Shown here one piece after another: positions 1 to 5,917 of a stretch of 6,345 nucleotides of DNA. The DNA comes from an uncultured Gemmatimonadota bacterium (GTDB taxonomy: Bacteria > Gemmatimonadota > Gemmatimonadetes > Gemmatimonadales > GWC2-71-9), in contig CALGOK010000041.1 of NCBI GenBank assembly GCA_937961295.1, positions 1-6,345 on the forward strand, given 5' to 3'. The notes under the pieces are model-generated. The model had not been told where the DNA came from. It saw only the letters and a list, made by a program, of their open reading frames with translations, and searched no databases. The position numbers and the translations under genes were made by a program. The first letter of the stretch is position 1. Every line of letters begins with the position of its first letter.

Positions 1-2
1 AT

Positions 3-1250
3 CCGTCCGCCGCGGCGTGCCTGGTCGACGTGCCGTGGGGCGCCGGTCGGCACGCGGTGCTAGAGGCGGTCGGCTCGCCGCGACCGCCGGCCGAGCTGCG
101 GCCGGTGCTCGAGACGGTGGCGGGGTTGCTGGCGGCGGTGCTTCCCGCCATCGAGGACGGCAGCGAGCAGGCCGCGTTCGAGCGCGCGCTGCACCGGCTC
201 ACGGTCGACTCGCTCCCGGTGGGGCTCTACGTGGTCGACCAGGACTACCGGATCGTCGTCTGGAACCGCAAGCGCGAGACGGGAACGCAGGGCCTCCGGC
301 GCGCCGACGTGCTCGGCCGCCCGGTCTTCGAGGTGCTGCACCGCTATCCGTCGGAGCTGCTGCGCGCGGAGTTCGACCGGGTCCTGCAGCGCGGCGAGAC
401 GATCGAGACCGAGCAGGACGTGCAGGCGGGCAGCGAGCGCCGCACCTACCGCACCACCCGCCTGCCGATGCGGCTCGACGGCGAGCGCATCGCCCACGTG
501 ATCACGATCGGCGAGGACGTCACCGAGACCCGCGCGATCCAGGTGGCGATGCACCAGACCGAGAAGCTCGCCGCCGTCGGCCAGCTCGCCGCCGGGGTGA
601 TGCACGAGATCAACAATCCGCTGGCGACCATCGGGGCATGCGTCGCGGCGATCTCGTCACGGCTCGGCGGATCGGCCGAGCCGGTGGTACGGGAGTACCT
701 CGACATCATCGAGGCCGAGGTCAATCGCTGCACGAACATTGTCGACGGCCTGCTCGACTTTTCGCGTGCAGGCCGCGGCGGCGAGGGGGTGGAGCCGACC
801 GACCTCAACGCGCTGCTCGACCGCACCCTCTACCTCCTCAAGCACCACCAGCGGTTCCGTCGGCTGGAGGTGGTGCGCCGGTTCGATCCGGAGCTGCCGA
901 TGGTGCGCGGCAACGGCGAACGGCTCATCCAGGCCGCGATGGCCATCCTGCTCAACGCCGCCGACGCCACCGGCGGCCGCGGCACGGTGACCATCACCAC
1001 GCGGCACGAGTCTCCGTGGGTGATTGCCGAGCTGGGCGACGACGGGCCCGGCATTCCGCCCGACGTGCTGCCCAAGATCTTCGAGCCGTTCTACACCACC
1101 AAGGGACCGACGCGCGGCACCGGGCTGGGCCTGGCGATCTGCTACGGCATCATCGCCGACCATCACGGCCGGCTCGACGTCCGCAGTGCCCCGGGCCGGA
1201 CGACGTTCCGGATGGCGCTGCCGCCCGCCCGCGAGGAGGATGCCGCGTGA
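3..1250 (+). CDS. Soluble PAS-containing sensor histidine kinase, 5' end outside the window
   Basis: This is a cytoplasmic sensor kinase that would autophosphorylate on a histidine and pass the phosphate to a response regulator. The frame is open to the left edge, and the first codons (PSAAACLVDVPWG) look like the end of a GAF domain, so the gene most likely starts upstream; the GTG at 30 is probably internal. Numbering from position 3, a PAS domain spans about residues 60-180 (SLPVGLYVVD...VITIGEDVTE). The HisKA H-box is MHEINNPLATI with H201 as phospho-acceptor. The HATPase has an N-box (ILLNAADAT, N318), G1 (DDGPGIP, from D346), F-box (IFEPFYTTK) and G2 (GTGLGLAI). No membrane segment is visible. 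The HEINNPL box and the YTTK...GTGLGLAI region resemble NtrB-like kinases, which more often pair with NtrC-type regulators than with the OmpR type found here. It overlaps the next gene by 4 bases, suggesting translational coupling. The signal sensed is unknown. Confidence 0.93.
   Translation, partial: PSAAACLVDVPWGAGRHAVLEAVGSPRPPAELRPVLETVAGLLAAVLPAIEDGSEQAAFERALHRLTVDSLPVGLYVVDQDYRIVVWNRKRETGTQGLRRADVLGRPVFEVLHRYPSELLRAEFDRVLQRGETIETEQDVQAGSERRTYRTTRLPMRLDGERIAHVITIGEDVTETRAIQVAMHQTEKLAAVGQLAAGVMHEINNPLATIGACVAAISSRLGGSAEPVVREYLDIIEAEVNRCTNIVDGLLDFSRAGRGGEGVEPTDLNALLDRTLYLLKHHQRFRRLEVVRRFDPELPMVRGNGERLIQAAMAILLNAADATGGRGTVTITTRHESPWVIAELGDDGPGIPPDVLPKIFEPFYTTKGPTRGTGLGLAICYGIIADHHGRLDVRSAPGRTTFRMALPPAREEDAA
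1233..1240 (+). promoter_or_regulatory. Strong Shine-Dalgarno for the response regulator
   Basis: GAGGAGGA lies inside the end of the upstream kinase gene, 6 bases before the GTG at 1247. It fixes the regulator's start at that GTG, which overlaps the kinase TGA. The same octamer at the same spacing precedes the second exbD gene. Confidence 0.8.
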
Positions 1251-1915
1251 AGCTGCTGGTCGTGGAGGACGACAAGACGGTCGGCCAGTACGTCAAGCGC
1301 GGCCTCGAGGAGGCGCAGTACATCGCCGACTGGGTCGCCGACGGGGCCGAGGCGCTCGAGCTGATTGCCGCGGCGCCGTACGACCTGATCATCCTCGACC
1401 TGCGGCTGCCGGGGATGACCGGGCTGGAGGTGCTGCGCACGCTGCGCGACCGGGGCCACGCCATGCCGATCCTGGTGCTCACGGCGCAGGACAGCGTCGA
1501 CTTCAAGGTGGACGCCCTGCGGGCCGGCGCCGACGACTACGTCACCAAGCCGTTCGCGTTTGAGGAGCTGCTGGCCCGGATCGAGGCGCTGTCGCGGCGG
1601 CCGCGGCACCTGCCGGCGCGGGTGCTCGCGGTGGACGACCTCGAGGTCGACCTCGATGCGCGCGAGGTGCGCCGGGCCGGGACGCTGATCGACCTGACGC
1701 CCAAGGAATACACGGTCCTCGAGTACCTGATGCGGCATGCCGGGCGGGTGATGTCGCGCACCCTGATCACCGAGTACGCGTGGGACTACCACTTCGACCC
1801 GGGCACCAACATCGTCGACGTGGTGATCAACCGCCTGCGCAAGAAGGTCGACGCCAATTTCCCCAGGAAGCTGGTGCACACGGTGCGCGGCGTCGGCTAC
1901 GTCGTGAAGGGGTAG
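1247..1915 (+). CDS. OmpR/PhoB-family DNA-binding response regulator
   Basis: This is a two-component transcription factor of 222 residues, the usual length for the family. The receiver domain covers about residues 1-115. It shows the acidic pair (E7, D8, D9), phospho-acceptor D51 (LIILDLRLPG), switch T79 (VLTAQDS), Y98 and conserved K101 (YVTKPF). The C-terminal winged helix runs from about 126 to 220. It has LTPKEYTVLEYL, a recognition helix around T187-D202 (TNIVDVVINRLRKKVD) and the end wing VHTVRGVGYVVKG. The start is the GTG overlapping the kinase stop, supported by a strong ribosome binding site and by MKLLVVEDD, which is a typical family N-terminus. The frame is open further upstream, but the translation there is low-complexity and is a shadow of the kinase gene. 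The recognition region resembles CusR/PcoR-type regulators, but the effector genes cannot be deduced from that. It is flanked by two kinases, either or both of which may phosphorylate it. Confidence 0.97.
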   Translation: MKLLVVEDDKTVGQYVKRGLEEAQYIADWVADGAEALELIAAAPYDLIILDLRLPGMTGLEVLRTLRDRGHAMPILVLTAQDSVDFKVDALRAGADDYVTKPFAFEELLARIEALSRRPRHLPARVLAVDDLEVDLDAREVRRAGTLIDLTPKEYTVLEYLMRHAGRVMSRTLITEYAWDYHFDPGTNIVDVVINRLRKKVDANFPRKLVHTVRGVGYVVKG

Positions 1916-3421
1916 ATGCAGAGCATCCGCTGGCGGCTCACCCTGTTCTACGGGGTGGCGCTGCTGCTGACCATCGCGCTGTTCGCCGTGGCGCTCTACT
2001 GGGAGCGCCGCAGCTCGGCCGAGCGCGAGCGCGAGACGCAGCTCCAGTCGCAGCTCGAGCTGGAGGCGTCGCTGGTCAAGCGGTGGATCGAGGAGCGGGC
2101 GCGCATTCTGCCGCGGATCGTCGAGCAGGGCCCCTCGCTCGGGCGCCCGGGCGTGATCACGTTCGAGCTGATCCAGGAGATCAGCGCCTACCTCGACGGC
2201 CTGGGCAACTTCCTCATCGTCATGGACCCGGGCGGGCGACTCCTCTACGTGTCGGAGGAGGCGACCCGGATCGGCCCGGCGTCGCTCGGCACCCTGCGCC
2301 AGTCGCTGCTGCGCCAGCCGATCATCCCGCGCATCGAGCGGCTCGACCTCGAGGAGGAGGCCGGCGAGCCGTACCGCGTGCTGATCGACACCCTCGGTGG
2401 CCCGGCGGCGCGCGACGTCCGCGCGTTCCTGGTCGCCGCCCGGCCGAGCGCGCCGCTGTACGGCCCGCCCCAGCTGCTGGTGTCGATGCTGCTGATCGCG
2501 CCGTTCGTGATGATCGTCTCGACGCTGCTCGGCTACTGGCTCGCGGGCCGCTCGTTCAAGCCGATGGAGCAGATGATCACCGAGGTCGAGGCGATCACCG
2601 ACGGCCGCTCGCTCCACCGTCGCGTGGCGGTGCCCACCGGCAGCGACGAGCTGGCGCGGCTCGGTGCCAACCTCAACGCGATGCTCGGCCGGGTGGAGCG
2701 CTCGTTCGTGGCGCTGCGCCGCTTCACGGCCGACGCGTCGCACGAGCTCAAGACGCCGCTGATGGTGCTCCGCGCCGGCGTGGAGCGCGCGCTCACCCAC
2801 CCGGAGACCCCCGGCGAGATCGTCGACACCCTCGACGAGACCCTCCGGCAGGTCAACGAGATGACCGAGCTGGTCACCAACCTGCTCACCCTGGCCCGGG
2901 TCGACGAGGGGCGCAGCACGCTGGTGCTGGTCGAAGCCGACCTGGTGCCGCTGGTGGCCGAGACGACCGAGACGGCGGAACTGCTGGGGGAGCAGCAGGG
3001 GGTCATCGTGGCCTACGACCTTCCCGACCAGCCGGTGATCGCCAGGGTGGAGCCCGGCCGGATCCGCCAGCTGCTGATGAACCTGCTCACCAATGCCATC
3101 AAGTACACCCCGCAGGGCGGGGCGGTGGAGGTGGCGCTGTCGCCCGACGCCGGCTCGGCGGTGCTGATGGTGCGCGACACCGGGATCGGGATCGCCACCG
3201 GCGACCTGCCCCATGTCTTCGAGCGGTTCTGGCGGGCCGACCCGGCCCGGTCGCGAACCGGCGAGCGGCCCGGGGTCGGGCTGGGGCTGGCGATCGCCAA
3301 ATGGATCGTCGAGGCCCACGGGGGTACCATCGAGGTGCAGTCGAGGCCGGGGCGGGGGACCACCTTCACCGCCCGGCTGCCGCTGGCGGACCCCGAACCG
3401 CCCACCGGGGCGGAGGGCTGA
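1916..3421 (+). CDS. Membrane-bound HAMP sensor histidine kinase
   Basis: This is a 501-residue inner-membrane sensor kinase, the classical partner type for an OmpR-family regulator. The ATG immediately follows the regulator's TAG with no gap, and AAGGGG lies 3 bases before it, so translation is probably coupled. The first membrane segment is about residues 8-28 (TLFYGVALLLTIALFAVAL). An extracytoplasmic sensor region covers about 30-185, with no domain I can name. The second membrane segment is about 186-207 (QLLVSMLLIAPFVMIVSTLL). HAMP follows at about 208-262, then HisKA with H276 (DASHELKTPL). The HATPase has an N-box (NLLTNAIKYT, N393), G1 (DTGIGIA, from D421), F-box (VFERFWRAD) and G2 (GVGLGLAIAKWIVEAHGG). 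All catalytic boxes appear intact. Layout and length are CusS-like, but no metal-binding signature stands out in the sensor region, so the ligand is unknown. Confidence 0.96.
   Translation: MQSIRWRLTLFYGVALLLTIALFAVALYWERRSSAERERETQLQSQLELEASLVKRWIEERARILPRIVEQGPSLGRPGVITFELIQEISAYLDGLGNFLIVMDPGGRLLYVSEEATRIGPASLGTLRQSLLRQPIIPRIERLDLEEEAGEPYRVLIDTLGGPAARDVRAFLVAARPSAPLYGPPQLLVSMLLIAPFVMIVSTLLGYWLAGRSFKPMEQMITEVEAITDGRSLHRRVAVPTGSDELARLGANLNAMLGRVERSFVALRRFTADASHELKTPLMVLRAGVERALTHPETPGEIVDTLDETLRQVNEMTELVTNLLTLARVDEGRSTLVLVEADLVPLVAETTETAELLGEQQGVIVAYDLPDQPVIARVEPGRIRQLLMNLLTNAIKYTPQGGAVEVALSPDAGSAVLMVRDTGIGIATGDLPHVFERFWRADPARSRTGERPGVGLGLAIAKWIVEAHGGTIEVQSRPGRGTTFTARLPLADPEPPTGAEG
3398..3413 (+). 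other. GC-rich hairpin at the end of the sensor kinase gene
   Basis: CCGCCC (3398-3403) pairs perfectly with GGGCGG (3408-3413) around a 4-base loop, just before the kinase stop codon. No run of T follows, so it does not meet the definition of an intrinsic terminator. It may be chance in DNA of this composition, or it may stabilise the 3' end of the transcript. Confidence 0.25.
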
Positions 3422-3428
3422 TCGGGAT

Positions 3429-3461
3429 TGTTCATCAAGTTGTCATCGAATTGTCATCCGG
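3429..3461 (+). promoter_or_regulatory. Triple 11-bp direct repeat, candidate response-regulator operator
   Basis: Three consecutive 11-base units can be read: TGTTCATCAAG (3429-3439), TTGTCATCGAA (3440-3450) and TTGTCATCCGG (3451-3461). The last two share TTGTCATC exactly, and the first matches that core at 6 of 8 positions. Tandem direct repeats at an 11-bp pitch are the known binding pattern of OmpR/PhoB-family dimers, and TGTCA-N6-TGTCA matches the general form of the PhoB box. The segment is AT-richer than its surroundings and lies in the only substantial gap, upstream of the tonB operon and downstream of the regulator cassette. TTGTCA at 3451-3456 could serve as a -35 element. No convincing -10 is visible at the right distance, which is compatible with an activator-dependent promoter. 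Binding by the adjacent regulator is inference. Confidence 0.6.
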
Positions 3462-3516
3462 GAGTGAGGCGGGAGCGATCTCGCCGGGGCAGATTCCTGC
3501 CGTGAGTTTCCCGCAA

Positions 3517-3533
3517 CCTCCTCATCGTGGAGG
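3517..3533 (+). promoter_or_regulatory. tonB ribosome binding site within a small hairpin
   Basis: GGAGG at 3529-3533 lies 9 bases before the GTG at 3543 and is a good Shine-Dalgarno. It is exactly complementary to CCTCC at 3517-3521, giving a 5-bp stem with a 7-base loop (TCATCGT). If it folds in the mRNA, the stem would cover the ribosome binding site and damp tonB translation. The complementarity is seen directly; the regulatory role is inference. Confidence 0.45.
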
Positions 3534-3542
3534 ACGTCCCTC

Positions 3543-4262
3543 GTGTTCGAGAACCTGATCGAGTCCAAGCCCAAGAAGGAGCGGACGCTCTTTCAGACTG
3601 TCACGTCGATCGTGCTGCACACGGCACTGATCCTCGCGGCGGTCAAGGCGACCCAGGGCGTGGCCGAGACGGCAGCCGGGATCATCCAGCAGGAGACCTC
3701 GTTCCTGCTGCCGCCGGAGCCGCCGCCTCCTCCGCCGCCGCCCGAGACGCCGCCGCCCGACGCGGTGGTGACCAACAACCCGCCGCCGCAGGGCTTCCAG
3801 ACCATCGTGCCGCCGAAGGACCTGCCGACCGAGATCCCGCCGGTGAACCTCAACGAGAAGTTCGACGCGCGCGACTTCTCGGGGCGCGGCGTGGCGGGCG
3901 GCGTGGCCAGCGGCGTGATCGGCGGCACCGGTCCGGTGATCACCGACGCGGTCGTGGCCGGCGAGACGTACACCTCCGACGAGGTGGACGACCCCGTCCA
4001 GCCGATCAGCGGGCCGACGCCCAACTACCCGCCGGTGATGAAGGACGTCGGGATCGAGGGCGTGGTGCGCCTGCGCTTCGTCGTGAGCGCGGCGGGCCGG
4101 GTCGAGGGAGGGAGCGTGCAGGTGATCTCCTCCACCAACAAGGCCTTCGAGCAGCCCGCGATCGACGCGATCAAGCGGTGGACCTTCAAGCCGGCGCGGG
4201 TGCGCGGCGCGGCGGTCCGCCAGCTGGTGGAACAGAACATCCGCTTCTCGCTGACGAGCTGA
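3543..4262 (+). CDS. tonB: TonB-family energy transducer
   Basis: TonB is anchored in the inner membrane and carries proton-motive energy from ExbB/ExbD to outer-membrane receptors. The 239-residue product has a short basic cytoplasmic start (ESKPKKER). A membrane anchor follows at about residues 17-37 and contains the SxxxH motif typical of TonB (S22, H26 in SIVLH). The proline-rich periplasmic linker is short, with an unbroken run of eight prolines at P60-P67 and further prolines at 70-72. The C-terminal TonB domain covers about 158-239: NYPPVMKDVGIEG (Y162, P163), GVVRLRFVVSAAGRV, then AIDAIKRWTFKPAR. The GTG start is supported by GGAGG nine bases upstream. It is the first gene of an operon with exbB and two exbD genes. 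The proline run would probably need elongation factor P for efficient translation. Which receptors it serves cannot be told from this window. Confidence 0.95.
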   Translation: MFENLIESKPKKERTLFQTVTSIVLHTALILAAVKATQGVAETAAGIIQQETSFLLPPEPPPPPPPPETPPPDAVVTNNPPPQGFQTIVPPKDLPTEIPPVNLNEKFDARDFSGRGVAGGVASGVIGGTGPVITDAVVAGETYTSDEVDDPVQPISGPTPNYPPVMKDVGIEGVVRLRFVVSAAGRVEGGSVQVISSTNKAFEQPAIDAIKRWTFKPARVRGAAVRQLVEQNIRFSLTS

Positions 4263-4267
4263 CCACA

Positions 4268-4290
4268 ACCGCTGACCGCGCGGTCGCGGT
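4268..4290 (+). other. Strong hairpin in the tonB-exbB gap
   Basis: The 61-base gap holds ACCGC (4268-4272), one unpaired T, the perfect 12-base palindrome GACCGCGCGGTC (4274-4285), and GCGGT (4286-4290). In RNA this gives a 5-bp stem, a single-T bulge, a 4-bp stem and a GCGC loop. No T-run follows (GAGACACACC), so it is not an intrinsic terminator. It could be an RNA-processing or stability element that sets different levels of tonB and exbB, or a protein-binding palindrome. The exbB ribosome binding site GGAAAGG (4307-4313) lies downstream and is free of the stem. Confidence 0.45.
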
Positions 4291-4323
4291 CGAGACACAC
4301 CACCACGGAAAGGCTGTACCTCG

Positions 4324-5073
4324 ATGAATACCGATCTGCTGCATCTCTGGGAAGAGGCCGGCGCGTTCGCGCGGTTCATCGTCATCACGCTGGCGATCAT
4401 GTCGGTGTGGTCAACGACGGTGACCATCCAGAAGTGGCTCAAGGTGCGCAAGAGCGAGGGAGCGACGCGGAAGTTCGCGCCGCAGTTCTCGCGCGCGATC
4501 CAGGAGGAGAACCTCGACCAGGCGATCGCCCTGGCCGAGAAGAACAAGGAGTCGCACGTCGCGCGGGTGCTCGGCGGCGCGCTCACCGAGGTGAAGCCGC
4601 TGCTCCGGGACCGGGCCACCATCACCGCCGCCGACATCAACTCGGCCGAGCGCGCGGTGGAGCGGCAGATGCTGATCGTGCTCTCCGAGTTCAAGCGGGG
4701 CTCGGGCATCCTCGCCACGGTCGGCGCGACCGCGCCGTTCGTCGGGCTGCTCGGCACGACGATGGGCATCGTGAACGCGTTCCAGGCGATGTCGCTGGGC
4801 GGCGCGTCGGGCGGCCTCGCCGGCATCGGCGCCGGCATCGCCGAGGCGCTGATCACCACCGCCTTCGGCCTCCTCGTCGCGATCCCCGCCGTGTGGGCGT
4901 ACAACTACTTCACGACCAAGGTCGAGAACCTCTCCGTCGAGATGACCTACACCTCGAAGGAGCTGATCGACTACCTCATCAAGAGCGTGGGGAGCGAGTT
5001 CGGCCGCTCGATCTTCACCAAGGAATTCCAGGCCCAGAAGGCGGTGAGTGGCAGTGGGCATGTCCACGGCTGA
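4324..5073 (+). CDS. exbB: ExbB/TolQ/MotA-family proton channel subunit
   Basis: This is the inner-membrane motor subunit that forms a pentameric channel around ExbD and couples proton flow to TonB movement. The 249-residue protein has three membrane segments: about 12-36 (FARFIVITLAIMSVW), about 126-152 (ILATVGATAPFVGLLGTTMG) and about 160-192. A large cytoplasmic loop between the first and second contains charged helices (QEENLDQAIALAEKNKE). The family hallmarks are intact: GATAPFVGLLGTTMGI with G144-G148, and GIAEALITTAFGLLVAIPA with E174 and T178/T179. These match the positions of the conserved Glu and Thr of the ExbB channel. Length fits ExbB and TolQ; the tonB gene directly upstream favours ExbB. 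The start ATG is preceded by GGAAAGG at 4307-4313, ten bases away. Its end overlaps the first exbD gene, which suggests coupled synthesis of motor subunits. Confidence 0.95.
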   Translation: MNTDLLHLWEEAGAFARFIVITLAIMSVWSTTVTIQKWLKVRKSEGATRKFAPQFSRAIQEENLDQAIALAEKNKESHVARVLGGALTEVKPLLRDRATITAADINSAERAVERQMLIVLSEFKRGSGILATVGATAPFVGLLGTTMGIVNAFQAMSLGGASGGLAGIGAGIAEALITTAFGLLVAIPAVWAYNYFTTKVENLSVEMTYTSKELIDYLIKSVGSEFGRSIFTKEFQAQKAVSGSGHVHG

Positions 5074-5494
5074 AGGTGGCGGCTCGTCCGTCAACGCGAA
5101 CATCAACGTGGTGCCGATGATCGACATCATGCTGGTGCTGCTCATCATCTTCATGATCGTGACCCCGGTGATCTCCGCCGGGTTCACGGCCACGATGCCG
5201 ATCGGCGCCAACGTGAAGACGCAGGCCGAGGAGGACGATGAGATCGTCCTGGGGATGGACAACCAGGGCAACTTCTTCGTCAACGGCGTGGCGCGAAGCC
5301 CCGCCGACGCCGAGGCCGAGCTGACGTCGCTCTACGCCACCCGTGACATCGACAAGCTGCTCTACTTCAAGGCCGACGCCGCCCTGCCCTACTCCCAGAT
5401 CCAGCAGGGCGTGGAGATGGGCCGGCGGGCCGGCGCGGCCGTGCTCGTCGCGATCACCGATCGCAAGGGCGGCCTCGCGGGTGAGGAGGAATAG
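5054..5494 (+). CDS. exbD: ExbD/TolR-family motor subunit, first copy
   Basis: ExbD sits inside the ExbB pentamer and its membrane Asp takes part in proton transfer. From the GTG at 5054 the product is 146 residues. It has a short cytoplasmic Gly/Ser/Asn tail, then the signature NVVPMIDIMLVLLIIFMIV with the essential Asp as D24, then a periplasmic domain to the end. Start choice: GTG 5048, GTG 5054 and ATG 5060 are all in frame. I prefer 5054 because it begins MGMST, exactly like the second exbD (MGMST from 5497), and because AAGGCGG (5038-5044) lies about nine bases upstream. This start overlaps the end of exbB by 20 bases. ATG 5060 (MSTAEGGG) remains a real alternative. The periplasmic domain ends in a Gly/Glu tail (GGLAGEEE), and its last codons carry the ribosome binding site of the next gene. 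Confidence 0.93.
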   Translation: MGMSTAEGGGSSVNANINVVPMIDIMLVLLIIFMIVTPVISAGFTATMPIGANVKTQAEEDDEIVLGMDNQGNFFVNGVARSPADAEAELTSLYATRDIDKLLYFKADAALPYSQIQQGVEMGRRAGAAVLVAITDRKGGLAGEEE

Positions 5495-5598
5495 CCATGG
5501 GCATGAGCACTGACAGCGCCGGCGGCGTCAGCTCGGAGATCAACGTCGTGCCGATGATCGACATCCTGCTTGTGCTGCTGATCATCTTCATGATCGTC
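5102..5598 (+). repeat. 60-base homologous segments in the two exbD genes
   Basis: Positions 5102-5161 and 5539-5598 encode the motif and membrane helix starting INVVPMIDI in the two exbD genes. They differ at 5 of 60 bases, an offset of 437, while the rest of the two genes is much more diverged. The pair marks a tandem duplication whose membrane helix is under strong constraint or has been homogenised. Confidence 0.8.
5483..5490 (+). promoter_or_regulatory. Shine-Dalgarno of the second exbD
   Basis: GAGGAGGA lies 6 bases before the ATG at 5497, inside the last codons of the first exbD. It favours ATG 5497 over the in-frame ATG at 5503, which would be 12 bases away. Confidence 0.75.
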
Positions 5599-5910
5599 AA
5601 CGCATTGAGCAGGACGGTGATCGAGGTGCAGATCCCGCCCGAGCAGGTGGCGGCGACCTCCAGCGCCCCGAGCACCCAGATCGTGCTGCAGCTGCGCCCG
5701 GACGGGATGTACGACATCAACGGCCAGCAGCCGTTCCCGCTCGAGCAGCTGGACAGCCAGATCCACTCGATCTACGACAATCGGCCGGCGAAGATCATCT
5801 TCGTCAAGCCGGCCGGGAGCCGGACCTATGGCGAGGTCATCGAGGCGATCGACATCGTCCGCGGCGCCGGCGTCGAGGTCGTCGGATTCACGCCGATCGA
5901 GGCCAACTGA
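5497..5910 (+). CDS. exbD: ExbD/TolR-family motor subunit, second copy
   Basis: This second ExbD is 137 residues long and begins 2 bases after the first ends. The tail MGMSTDSAGGVSSE leads into the signature NVVPMIDILLVLLIIFMIV with the functional Asp at D22. A periplasmic domain follows (IEVQIPPEQV...QIVLQLRPDGMYDINGQ...AKIIFVKPAGSRTYGEVIEAIDIVRGAGVEVVGFTPIE). The C-terminal pattern of a beta strand then TYGEVIEAIDIVRGAGV is typical of ExbD/TolR. Compared with the first copy the membrane part is nearly identical but the periplasmic domain differs, which hints at different partners or at a mixed ExbD pair in one motor. Both copies keep the Asp, so neither looks inactive. Confidence 0.95.
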   Translation: MGMSTDSAGGVSSEINVVPMIDILLVLLIIFMIVNALSRTVIEVQIPPEQVAATSSAPSTQIVLQLRPDGMYDINGQQPFPLEQLDSQIHSIYDNRPAKIIFVKPAGSRTYGEVIEAIDIVRGAGVEVVGFTPIEAN

Positions 5911-5917
5911 GCCGACC

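Noticed and set aside
17..1246. Upstream extension of the regulator frame, as if a large N-terminal fusion
   Set aside because: The extension is an Arg/Gly/Ala-rich shadow of the kinase gene. The receiver domain begins cleanly at the GTG at 1247, with a strong ribosome binding site 6 bases upstream.
1163..3319. 718-codon open frame on the minus strand across the regulator and second kinase
   Set aside because: The translation is Arg/His/Gln/Asp low-complexity with no domain. The + strand of the same stretch encodes complete, motif-bearing proteins. Long antisense frames are expected when third positions are almost all G or C.
3398..3430. Intrinsic terminator after the kinase operon
   Set aside because: A 6-bp hairpin exists, but no run of T follows it; the nearest T-richer bases are over ten positions away.
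3451..3479. Standard sigma-70 promoter using TTGTCA at 3451 as -35
   Set aside because: At 16-18 bases downstream only AGCGAT or GCGATC are found, which match TATAAT poorly. The -35-like match is reported as part of the repeats instead.
3466..3485. Inverted repeat near GGCGGGAGCGATCTCGCC
   Set aside because: The arms match only with a two-base bulge, and the context shows no terminator or operator feature.
1780..3558. Long + strand frame overlapping the second kinase
   Set aside because: It is low-complexity and out of frame with the kinase, which carries all catalytic boxes.
3522..4904. 460-codon minus-strand frame over tonB and exbB
   Set aside because: It shows no recognisable motif and a compositionally odd translation, and it lies opposite two well-supported genes.
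5828..5917. ATG 5828 as start of the second tonB-like gene
   Set aside because: The 30 residues it would add are Arg/Ser-rich and match a frame-shifted reading of the exbD2 end. An overlap of 83 bases is unlikely beside the tight junctions elsewhere. It is kept only as a lower-ranked alternative.
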